DNA from: Bacteroidota bacterium
GTDB taxonomy: Bacteria; Bacteroidota; Bacteroidia; NS11-12g; UBA955
DNA length: 13,203 bases
NCBI GenBank assembly: GCA_030836345.1
Contig: JAURQA010000134.1
Coordinates: 1 to 13,203 of the forward strand
Reading direction: 5' to 3'
A model generated the notes under the pieces. The model searched no databases. It saw nothing but the letters and a program-made list of their open reading frames with translations, and had not been told where the DNA came from. Below are positions 1-5,721 of this stretch, in pieces (the first letter of the stretch is position 1; every line of letters begins with the position of its first letter). The position numbers were made by a program, and so were the translations under genes.

Positions 1-227
1 ACATAGGAACAGGTAAAGGCTTAAGCGTACTGGAACTCATTAACGCATTTGAAAAAGCGACGGGGGAGAAAGTAAACTATACCATTGGACCTCGAAGATC
101 TGGTGATATTGAACAAGTTTGGGCAGATACCCAAAAATCTGAACACTTGTTAGGTTGGAAAGCAAAACGAAGCACTGAGGAAATGATGCTAGACTCTTGG
201 AATTGGCAAAAAAAAATAACGCATTAG
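1..227 (+). CDS. galE: UDP-glucose 4-epimerase, C-terminal end (partial)
   Basis: This is the last 74 codons of a gene entering from the left edge, read from base 3 to a TAG at 225-227. The segment GTGKGLSVLELINAFEKATG, then RRSGDIEQVWAD and the LGWKAKRSTEEMM..SWNWQ ending, is the characteristic C-terminal region of GalE-type extended SDR enzymes, which interconvert UDP-glucose and UDP-galactose in the cytoplasm for surface-sugar synthesis. The Arg-rich RRSGD segment and the following Trp/Ala-Asp-Thr belong to the UDP-sugar binding half. The Rossmann fold and the YxxxK catalytic pair lie outside the window, so GalE versus a close UDP-sugar epimerase rests on the C-terminal signature alone. 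The gene is followed 58 bases later by a regulator that has its own promoter. Confidence 0.85.
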   Translation, partial: IGTGKGLSVLELINAFEKATGEKVNYTIGPRRSGDIEQVWADTQKSEHLLGWKAKRSTEEMMLDSWNWQKKITH

Positions 228-228
228 G

Positions 229-259
229 TTGCAGAGATTTCATGCTTAGTGTAAATTTG
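229..259 (+). promoter_or_regulatory. Bacteroidota-type promoter of the TetR-family gene
   Basis: TTG at 229-231 and TAAATTTG at 252-259 are separated by 20 bases. This matches the Bacteroidota primary sigma pattern (TTG near -33, TAnnTTTG near -7). It lies between the galE stop and the regulator start, giving a predicted leader of roughly 20 bases. It is the best two-box promoter on the window's left side. Confidence 0.6.
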
Positions 260-285
260 AAATAGAACCAACTATTAAAATTACT

Positions 286-897
286 ATGCCAAGAAACACA
301 CGAGACATTATCTTAGATAAATGCTTTAAAGCGGTCTCAACAAATGGCTTTGTCGCCTTAAGAACAGACCAAGAAATTAAAGCACTTAATATAACTAAAG
401 GGGCTTTTTACCATTATTTTGATTCAAAGAGTCAATTGGGTGTCGCCCTGGTTAAAGAGAGAATAAAGCCCTTCTATGACCACATGTGGTCCTCTATTCT
501 AAGTGACCCGAAAAACATAAAAGAGCATTATGTTGAAATGATTAACCAAGAAAAAAGGCGGGTTGATGTCCATGGAATTCACGACATTATGTGTATCATG
601 TGCTCCGAGTCAAATCAATATGATACTATGCTATCGGAAGCTTTCTTAGAGTTTATGGAAGATTTTATTATGCGCCTTCAAGCGGGTATAAGGCAAGCAA
701 AATCTCTTGGGAAAGTAGTGCAAAGTGGAGATAGCAAGAGCCAAGCTCATCACTTGCTAAACGGAACGATGTCTTGTTATTTAATTCCTTCTGTGAAAAA
801 ATCTGTAAGCCTCTTTACAGCAAGCACCAATGCGTTGATAAAAAACTTGGAAGCCAGTTTTTTCAATGACCACGTCGAGGCCTTGCCTTTTGCTTAA
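286..897 (+). CDS. TetR/AcrR-family transcriptional regulator
   Basis: A 203-residue protein of usual TetR length. Residues about 5-55 form the N-terminal DNA-binding domain: a first helix (TRDIILDKCFKAVSTNGF), a helix-turn-helix (TDQEIKALNITKGAFYHYF) and the family-typical FDSKSQL entry into helix 4. The C-terminal half is an all-helical ligand/dimer domain without a recognisable ligand signature. It carries a CxxC pair (C103, C106) in the segment where many family members have a GC-x-x-x-N motif, which could be structural. Such proteins usually repress adjacent or divergent transport or metabolic genes when no ligand is bound. Here no gene is divergent: galE lies upstream on the same strand and the next gene is convergent, so the target is not evident. 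The ATG is preceded by an A/T-rich leader with no strong Shine-Dalgarno, as is normal in Bacteroidota. Confidence 0.88.
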   Translation: MPRNTRDIILDKCFKAVSTNGFVALRTDQEIKALNITKGAFYHYFDSKSQLGVALVKERIKPFYDHMWSSILSDPKNIKEHYVEMINQEKRRVDVHGIHDIMCIMCSESNQYDTMLSEAFLEFMEDFIMRLQAGIRQAKSLGKVVQSGDSKSQAHHLLNGTMSCYLIPSVKKSVSLFTASTNALIKNLEASFFNDHVEALPFA

Positions 898-965
898 GCT
901 TTTGGGGCTCACATTATTAGGACCAAAAAGTGTAACTAAAATACCTTAGGCCATGCTAATGCTTG

Positions 966-1124
966 CTAAACCCAATCCATGGCCATAACTAAACCACCGA
1001 AAAAAGTGGGGAGCCCTAACCAAAACCCTTCAGGAAGAAATATGGTAAGAAACACTAAAATAATACCACTAATAATTGTCATGGCCCAAGCGCCTTTATT
1101 GCTCTTTTTTGCTTTTGTGTTCAT
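966..1124 (-). CDS. 52-residue hydrophobic membrane microprotein
   Basis: A short frame beginning ATG at 1124 and ending TAG at 966-968. The first 13 residues are strongly basic (MNTKAKKSNKGAW). They are followed by a hydrophobic stretch at about residues 14-30 (IISGIILVFLTIFL), a PEGFW turn, and a second apolar stretch at about 36-49, ending in MDWV. This fits a one- or two-pass inner-membrane protein with a cytoplasmic N-terminus. Support for a real gene is the matching strand and a 39-base gap downstream of the Fe-S membrane protein, plus an exact TACTTTTG box 7 bases before the ATG, which would give an almost leaderless transcript. I do not recognise the family, and A/T-rich DNA can yield hydrophobic frames by chance. 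Confidence 0.5.
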   Translation of the reverse strand: MNTKAKKSNKGAWAMTIISGIILVFLTIFLPEGFWLGLPTFFGGLVMAMDWV

Positions 1125-1131
1125 GCTTGGG

Positions 1132-1139
1132 CAAAAGTA
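1132..1139 (-). promoter_or_regulatory. TAnnTTTG -7 box before the 52-residue ORF
   Basis: On the minus strand the sequence TACTTTTG ends 7 bases before the ATG at 1124. This is an exact match to TAnnTTTG at the same position seen before several other genes here. No clear TTG lies at -33, so the call rests on one box. Confidence 0.4.
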
Positions 1140-1142
1140 AAT

Positions 1143-1158
1143 ATTATTTGCGAATAAT
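1143..1158 (-). terminator. Weak AT-only hairpin after the Fe-S gene
   Basis: ATTATT (1143-1148) and AATAAT (1153-1158) pair around a four-base TGCG loop, just beyond the stop of the Fe-S protein gene. On the minus strand it is followed by a T-rich run that doubles as the next -7 box. All six pairs are A-T, so it would be a weak terminator at best and might only partly separate the two genes. Confidence 0.2.
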
Positions 1159-1163
1159 CCTTG

Positions 1164-2459
1164 TTAAGAATCACGCCAATTTGCTTTATCCATTTGGCTA
1201 AATTGCCATGGTGCCCCATTGTTTTCCAGGTTGGTAAACATATTGTTTAATTCCGTTGGTGCGGCGCTTTCCTCCATTACCTTATATTGGCGCATTTGAA
1301 CAATAATATCTAAAGGGTTGAGATTAATTGGGCAAGCATCCACACAGGCATTGCAGCTAGTACAGGCCCATAACTCCTCGGAAGAAACATAACTGTGAAG
1401 GTTCTTTTCATCCGTCGAATTGTTATCTATATTGGCTCCAACTTCTTCTAATCGATCCCTAGTGTCCATCATTATTTTTCTTGGACTTAATGCTTTTCCT
1501 GTGAGATTGGCTGGACATGCACTCGTGCACCTTCCGCACTCTGTGCAGGTATAAGCATCCATTAAGTTTTTCCATGAAAGGTCTTGGACATCTTTAGCCC
1601 CAAAGCCTTCAGGGGCTTCATAATCATCTGGAGGAGTAGCATTTGGATCCATCATAAGTTTAATTTCTGTAGTAACACTCTCCATATTGGCTAACTCTCC
1701 TTTGGGTTTTAACGGGGTATAATAGGTGTTAGGAAAAGCCATAACAATATGCCAATGCTTGCTTTTAGGAAGATAGTTTAAGAAAACAATAATTCCAATA
1801 ATGTGAAACCACCAGGCTATTCTTTCATAAGCAATTAAAAAATCGGTGCTAAATCTATCTATTAGAGGTACGATAAACTGGCTTATTGGAAATGTTCCCG
1901 CTTGCACATAATGTTCCACCCCCCTGCTTTGTAAAATTTGGTCGGCGGCATTCATTTTCAATAATGCTCCCATGAGCACTACTTCTGTAACAAGAATAAT
2001 TAAGGCATCTTTTGTTGGCCAGCCTTTCATTTCTGGTTTTTTGAAACGTGCAATAGATAATACGTGCCTTCGTAAAATAAGAATAACACAGGCGACGAGA
2101 ACCAGAAAAGCTAATATTTCAAAGAAGCCGATAGCCAAATCGTATACCTCACCCAGAAAACTAAAGACTCGGTGTGTCCCAGCGAGGCCGTCTATAATAA
2201 TTTCCATTACCTCTATGTTTATGAGAACAAAGCCAGCATAAACAATAATATGAAGAATACCCGCAACAGGTTTTTTTGTCATTTTTCCCTGACCTAAGGC
2301 CACACGAGCCATTTGCGCCCAACGCCTCTTAGGTTGGTCGCTTAAGTCTTCTTTTCTTCCTAAAAATATATTTCTTCGAATGGTTTTAACCTGCTTAGCA
2401 AAATACCAAACACCTGCCCCAAGAATAAATAAAAATATTAGCTGAGAAATCCACTGCAT
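1164..2459 (-). CDS. Membrane-anchored dicluster Fe-S protein (HdrC/NarI-like)
   Basis: A 431-residue inner-membrane electron-transfer protein. About five hydrophobic segments (residues about 3-20, 65-85, 105-130, 152-168, 214-230) form a NarI-like membrane part, with H70 and H219 in or beside helices as possible heme ligands. A cytoplasmic domain follows with two [4Fe-4S] sites: CTECGRCTSACP (C305, C308, C311, C315) and CTSCNACVDACP (C366, C369, C372, C376). In Bacteroidota this type is usually named (Fe-S)-binding protein or Fe-S oxidoreductase, and it probably passes electrons between the quinone pool and a partner. The usual next gene, a CCG-domain HdrB/D-like protein, is absent downstream; a 52-residue membrane ORF lies there instead. 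The start is taken at the ATG at 2459, giving MQWISQ. A longer frame from 2477 would place the -7 box TACATTTG inside the coding sequence. Confidence 0.85.
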   Translation of the reverse strand: MQWISQLIFLFILGAGVWYFAKQVKTIRRNIFLGRKEDLSDQPKRRWAQMARVALGQGKMTKKPVAGILHIIVYAGFVLINIEVMEIIIDGLAGTHRVFSFLGEVYDLAIGFFEILAFLVLVACVILILRRHVLSIARFKKPEMKGWPTKDALIILVTEVVLMGALLKMNAADQILQSRGVEHYVQAGTFPISQFIVPLIDRFSTDFLIAYERIAWWFHIIGIIVFLNYLPKSKHWHIVMAFPNTYYTPLKPKGELANMESVTTEIKLMMDPNATPPDDYEAPEGFGAKDVQDLSWKNLMDAYTCTECGRCTSACPANLTGKALSPRKIMMDTRDRLEEVGANIDNNSTDEKNLHSYVSSEELWACTSCNACVDACPINLNPLDIIVQMRQYKVMEESAAPTELNNMFTNLENNGAPWQFSQMDKANWRDS

Positions 2460-2463
2460 AATG

Positions 2464-2471
2464 CAAATGTA
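2464..2471 (-). promoter_or_regulatory. TAnnTTTG -7 box of the Fe-S protein gene
   Basis: TACATTTG on the minus strand ends 4 bases before the ATG at 2459. The same TACATTTGCA string precedes pheS. The position implies a very short leader and excludes the six-codon-longer start. No good -33 TTG is visible; TTA sits at the expected spacing. Confidence 0.5.
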
Positions 2472-2566
2472 CATCATTGATAAATATCTCTAATGCTTAA
2501 CTCTTTTCTGTTTAAAATGGCATACACTTCATTTTTTAACTCCGGCCTTTTATTTACTATTTGATT

Positions 2567-2596
2567 TTGAAACCATTGCTTTTTAACGCAACTTTG
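2567..2596 (+). promoter_or_regulatory. Promoter of the DUF6268-like gene
   Basis: TTG at 2567-2569 is followed after 19 bases by CAACTTTG at 2589-2596. This is one mismatch from TAnnTTTG at ideal spacing, 7 bases before the ATG at 2604. It lies in the 144-base divergent region shared with the Fe-S protein gene. Confidence 0.45.
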
Positions 2597-2603
2597 ATGC
2601 TTT

Positions 2604-3512
2604 ATGGGTAAACAAAAATTTTTTTTTCTTCTTTTAATTTTCTTCTCTTCCTCTTTAATCGCACAACAATATGTGGATTTACTTAAGATCGATCAAGGCC
2701 AAATTCAAAGTGCCGGTTTCGAGGGGATAGATGGGACAACCCTAATTAATGATTTTAATGTTAAACTCACCTACCCTATAAAAATCAATGACAAGCGCGC
2801 CATTATTACGGGTGTTGATTACGGAAGAACAGAACTAAAATTATCACCAGGTCATGGTTTTAGTGATCTAAACTCCATTACGGCCAAAATAGGATTGAGC
2901 AATACGTATAATGATAAGTGGGCGGGAACCTTTGTTCTTTTACCCAAAGTAGCCTCTGATTTAAAAGGGTCTGGAAAAAAAAATTATCAGCTAGGGGGAT
3001 TTGCCATGTTAAAGAAAAAAACTAGCAAACACTTCTTATATAAAATGGGAGTTTATGGGAGTTCGGAAAACTTCGGCATTTTTGTGGTTCCTTTCTTTGG
3101 TTTTTACTACAAAAGTCCAAATGAAAAGTTAGAGATAAACACCACCTTGCCCATCTATTTAGATTTAAATTATAAAGTTCATCGTCTCGTTAAGGTTGGT
3201 TTTGATTTCAACGCATTGGTGCGTTCGTATAACCTGAATTCTCCTGAAAACCAACCGTATTATGTTCACAAAAAAACCCAAGAAGTCTTGGGATACTTGC
3301 AGTTTGGATTCCTAAAAAACAGCCTTATTCTGAAAACAAAATTGGGATACTCTTTTAACAATTATGAAAAATACAGAAATGAAGATCAATTGGATTTTGG
3401 TTTGTCTGCATTTGAATTTGGTAAAGAGCGCACCCTATTTAACCCTGAAATGAAAAATGCTTTGTCGGCACGCATTCAGCTAATTTACCGATATCACCTC
3501 CCAAAAAAATAA
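2604..3512 (+). CDS. Outer-membrane beta-barrel protein, DUF6268-like
   Basis: A 302-residue exported protein. Residues 1-20 (MGKQKFFFLLLIFFSSSLIA, then Q) form a classic signal peptide with cleavage expected near AQQ. The rest alternates polar and apolar residues in short strands rich in Tyr, Phe and Gly, typical of an outer-membrane barrel. Examples are the segments ITAKIGLSNTYNDKWAGTF, GIFVVPFFGFYYKSPNEK and LEINTTLPIYLDLNYKVHR. The last strand ends IQLIYRYHLPKK, close to the stop. The arrangement resembles the DUF6268 barrel family of Bacteroidota, whose function is unknown; the family name is my recognition and was not searched. It is transcribed alone, away from the Fe-S gene, and runs tail to tail into the oxidoreductase with only three bases between stops. 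Confidence 0.75.
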   Translation: MGKQKFFFLLLIFFSSSLIAQQYVDLLKIDQGQIQSAGFEGIDGTTLINDFNVKLTYPIKINDKRAIITGVDYGRTELKLSPGHGFSDLNSITAKIGLSNTYNDKWAGTFVLLPKVASDLKGSGKKNYQLGGFAMLKKKTSKHFLYKMGVYGSSENFGIFVVPFFGFYYKSPNEKLEINTTLPIYLDLNYKVHRLVKVGFDFNALVRSYNLNSPENQPYYVHKKTQEVLGYLQFGFLKNSLILKTKLGYSFNNYEKYRNEDQLDFGLSAFEFGKERTLFNPEMKNALSARIQLIYRYHLPKK

Positions 3513-3536
3513 AGCCTACAGGGTTTGTAGCGCTTT
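3503..3536 (-). terminator. Rho-independent terminator of the oxidoreductase gene
   Basis: AAAGCCTACA (3511-3520) pairs with TGTAGCGCTTT (3526-3536) as a ten-pair stem with one bulged base and a five-base loop. On the minus strand the stem is followed by ATTTTTTT (the A-run at 3503-3509 on plus). The hairpin contains the oxidoreductase stop codon (3516-3518) and the last bases of the convergent barrel gene, so it lies almost wholly in coding ends. In the plus direction there is no good T-run. Confidence 0.6.
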
Positions 3537-4457
3537 AAGGGTCTTGTAAAAGCCTTCCATCATCTCTTCTACTATGGTTGCAGCTGGTTTTAATTGGTTA
3601 ATATATGCGCTTATTTGCCCAATCTCCAATTCCCCTTCATCCATATTGCCCTCAAACATGCCTTTCTTTGCTCGTCCTCTACCCAAAATTTCTTGAAGTG
3701 AGCTTACTCCAGCGTCTTCATCGTAGGCCTGTTTAATCTGTTCATAAAATGCATTTTTGAGCAAACGCACAGGTGTTAACTCCTTTAATGTTAGTTCTGT
3801 GGCACCATCTTTGGCGTTCACTACCTCTTGTTTAAAGTTTTCATGCGCACTGCTCTCAGGTGTAATAACAAAACGGCTTCCCACCTGAACAGCTTCTGCT
3901 CCTAAACAAAATGCAGCAGCCATGGTAGACCCAGTACCTATGCCTCCTGCCGCAATTATTGGAATATCTATCTTGTCTTTGAGCATTGGAATTAAACACA
4001 TGGTTGTTGTTTCTTCTCTTCCATTGTGACCTCCTGCCTCAAAGCCTTCGGCAACAATTGCATCTACTCCTACATCTTGGCTTTTCTGTGCAAAATTTAA
4101 GTTACTTACCACGTGCACCACTTTAATACCTGCCTCTTTTAGTCTCGCCGTGTATTTTGCAGGATTCCCAGCTGATGTAAAAACAATGGGTACTCCTAGG
4201 TCTATAATATTAGCAATATGTTTGTCTATATCGGGATAAAGCAGGGGCACGTTCACCCCAAAGGGTTTTTGGGTAGCTTCTTTGCATTTCTTTATTTGGT
4301 CTATTAACACTTCAGGATACATGCTACCACTTCCTAATAAACCTAGGCCGCCTGCATTGGATACCGCTGATGCTAGCTCCCACCCGCTACACCATATCAT
4401 TCCTGCTTGAATAATAGGTTTATCAATTCCGAAAAGCTCTGTTATCCTTGTTTGCAT
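3516..4457 (-). CDS. FMN-dependent oxidoreductase, NMO/FabK family
   Basis: A 313-residue TIM-barrel flavoprotein. The family features appear in order: PIIQAGMIWCSGWELASAVS near residues 14-33, AGGLGLLG, PFGVNVPLL (65-73), the catalytic-histidine segment AEGFEAGGHNG with H144, the phosphate-binding AAGGIGTGSTMAAAFCLGA (169-187) and AVQVGSRF. This group covers nitronate monooxygenases, which oxidise nitronates with O2, and FabK-type enoyl-ACP reductases, which finish each fatty-acid elongation round with NAD(P)H. Length, AGGH and the C-terminal GQISAYINQ segment fit FabK at least as well as NMO, so I leave the substrate open. A longer frame reaches 4550, but its first 31 residues are unlike the family and cover the promoter region, so the ATG at 4457 (MQTRITELFG) is chosen. 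It is divergent from the epimerase gene. Confidence 0.82.
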   Translation of the reverse strand: MQTRITELFGIDKPIIQAGMIWCSGWELASAVSNAGGLGLLGSGSMYPEVLIDQIKKCKEATQKPFGVNVPLLYPDIDKHIANIIDLGVPIVFTSAGNPAKYTARLKEAGIKVVHVVSNLNFAQKSQDVGVDAIVAEGFEAGGHNGREETTTMCLIPMLKDKIDIPIIAAGGIGTGSTMAAAFCLGAEAVQVGSRFVITPESSAHENFKQEVVNAKDGATELTLKELTPVRLLKNAFYEQIKQAYDEDAGVSSLQEILGRGRAKKGMFEGNMDEGELEIGQISAYINQLKPAATIVEEMMEGFYKTLKALQTL

Positions 4458-4461
4458 GGTA

Positions 4462-4469
4462 CAATAATA
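4462..4469 (-). promoter_or_regulatory. Weak -7 box of the oxidoreductase gene
   Basis: TATTATTG on the minus strand has one mismatch to TAnnTTTG and ends 4 bases before the chosen ATG at 4457. TTG lies upstream, but the 15-base spacing is short, so this is only a candidate. Confidence 0.3.
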
Positions 4470-4574
4470 AAAAGAATCATTGGTCAAATCTAAAATGCCC
4501 CCCCCAATGCTGCCCATAATTTTTAGATTCTTTTGGTTTTGCCTCAACAACAGAATTTTGATATGAATAGATTG

Positions 4575-4582
4575 TAAATTTG
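4575..4582 (+). promoter_or_regulatory. TAnnTTTG -7 box of the epimerase gene
   Basis: TAAATTTG is an exact match and ends 4 bases before the GTG start at 4587. The placement supports the GTG as the true start. No -33 TTG is seen at usual spacing; one at 4558-4560 is only 14 bases away. Confidence 0.45.
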
Positions 4583-4586
4583 CTCT

Positions 4587-5504
4587 GTGAAAATTGCTGT
4601 GACCGGAGGAAGTGGTTTGGTGGCCAGAGCTTGGCTATCTTCTGTAAAAGATAGGGAGTTTGAAATACAGTCCTTTCAAAGATCACTCCCAGCCCATCCA
4701 TTTCATTTTGCCCACTATGAATCCCTAGATATTACGGATGCCCATGAAGTGTTTGAAAAGTTACAGGGTTTTGATTTGGTCATTCACGCTGCTGCCATGG
4801 TAAGTTATCATAAAACAGATGCTCCAGTAATGTACAAAACAAATGTTACGGGAACCACAAATGTGGTTAATGCTTGCATACAAAATAAGATTCCAAAACT
4901 GGTTTTTATTAGCAGCACTGCTGCTTTAGATTCAGACAAAAAGCCCTTAGAAATAGAAGAAGATAGGCTCTGGGGTTTAAGCGAAAAGAAAACGGATTAT
5001 GCTAAAACAAAGTATTACGCGGAATTGGAAGTTTGGCGGGGCAAAGAGGAAGGCTTAGAGGTGGCGTCCATTTGTCCTGGTGTGGTTGTTGGAGATGGAA
5101 AAGATGCCAAAAGTAGCAACCAAATGTTTGAGGTGGTGCGAAAAAAATGGAACCTCTACCCTATTGGTTCAAATGGGTTTATTAATGCCTTAGAGTTGGC
5201 CAAAATTATAACTCTTATTATCGATAAAAAAGCCTACGGGCACCGTTTTTTAGCTGTTACGCACAACATCTCTTTTCGAGAACTTTTATTTAAGATTGCC
5301 AAGAAGTTGAATATGAATCCTCCCAAATATTCAATAAAAGGTATCCGATTTGCAGTTTTATTTGGCTTCGCAATATTGGCTGAACGCTTGCTCTTAAAAA
5401 GCCCATTTCCTTCGGATGGACTTATTAATACCAAGCAAAACATTAAGTACAAACCGAAAAATATTTATGAAAAGTTAAACTACACGAATGGGCCACTCCT
5501 GTAA
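4587..5504 (+). CDS. NAD-dependent epimerase/dehydratase (extended SDR)
   Basis: A 305-residue cytoplasmic Rossmann-fold enzyme starting at a GTG. The N-terminal nucleotide loop is TGGSGLVAR (residues 6-14), where the usual third glycine of GxxGxxG is alanine. The second strand ends near the DIT at 48-50, followed by DLVIHAAAMV (63-72), TNVTGTTNVVNAC, the SST catalytic serine (109-111) and YAKTK (Y138, K142). PGVVVG (164-169) leads into the substrate domain. These are the hallmarks of sugar-nucleotide epimerases, dehydratases and related reductases; the substrate cannot be told from sequence. The last 50 residues include an apolar stretch (FAVLFGFAILAERLLL), perhaps a packing or membrane-touching helix. 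It is divergent from the oxidoreductase across 129 bases. A perfect 16-base palindrome begins in its stop codon. Confidence 0.87.
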   Translation: MKIAVTGGSGLVARAWLSSVKDREFEIQSFQRSLPAHPFHFAHYESLDITDAHEVFEKLQGFDLVIHAAAMVSYHKTDAPVMYKTNVTGTTNVVNACIQNKIPKLVFISSTAALDSDKKPLEIEEDRLWGLSEKKTDYAKTKYYAELEVWRGKEEGLEVASICPGVVVGDGKDAKSSNQMFEVVRKKWNLYPIGSNGFINALELAKIITLIIDKKAYGHRFLAVTHNISFRELLFKIAKKLNMNPPKYSIKGIRFAVLFGFAILAERLLLKSPFPSDGLINTKQNIKYKPKNIYEKLNYTNGPLL

Positions 5505-5519
5505 ATATCCGCGGATATT
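5504..5519. repeat. Perfect 16-bp palindrome AATATCCGCGGATATT
   Basis: This self-complementary site starts on the last base of the epimerase stop codon. It has no central loop, so it is better suited to binding a symmetric protein dimer than to forming an RNA hairpin, and no T-run follows. It lies 202 bases before the next start. It could be an operator or chance. Confidence 0.5.
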
Positions 5520-5653
5520 GTATTAGCGAGACTTCTTCCATATGATTGCCCTCTTACTGCATTTATTGTTTGTTTAAAACCTAAAAATTACCTTTTCAAC
5601 CTTTATAGGCCATAAATGGAGACTTATATTCACTTCATTTCGTTCTCATACAG

Positions 5654-5673
5654 CTCAACAGAAAAAAGTTGAG
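5654..5673 (+). repeat. Short inverted repeat upstream of the DUF6089-like gene
   Basis: CTCAAC (5654-5659) and GTTGAG (5668-5673) are a perfect six-base inverted repeat around an eight-base A-rich spacer, about 50 bases before the ATG at 5722. It could be a leader hairpin or an operator near the promoter. I find no TAnnTTTG box between it and the gene, so the promoter is unplaced. Confidence 0.3.
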
Positions 5674-5721
5674 ACACGTACATAAATGTTGGAATGCTTT
5701 TTGTAATATTATTTTATAATT

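Noticed and set aside
949..984. Inverted repeat GGCCATG/CATGGCC near the end of the 52-codon ORF
   Set aside because: The arms are only seven bases with a 22-base spacer, partly inside the frame, and have no T-run on either side. It is not strong enough to call a terminator or operator.
1972..2241. An 89-codon plus-strand frame inside the Fe-S gene
   Set aside because: It lies wholly opposite a well-supported membrane-protein gene. Its basic, Ser/Thr/Ile-rich product is what the antisense of hydrophobic codons gives.
4458..4550. N-terminal extension of the oxidoreductase to 4550
   Set aside because: The extra 31 residues are unlike the start of NMO/FabK proteins, which begin just before PIIQAGM, and they would cover the promoter zone.
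4477..4701. A 74-codon minus-strand frame over the divergent promoter region and the epimerase start
   Set aside because: It overlaps the epimerase coding start and both promoter boxes, has no family resemblance, and is antisense to conserved Rossmann codons.
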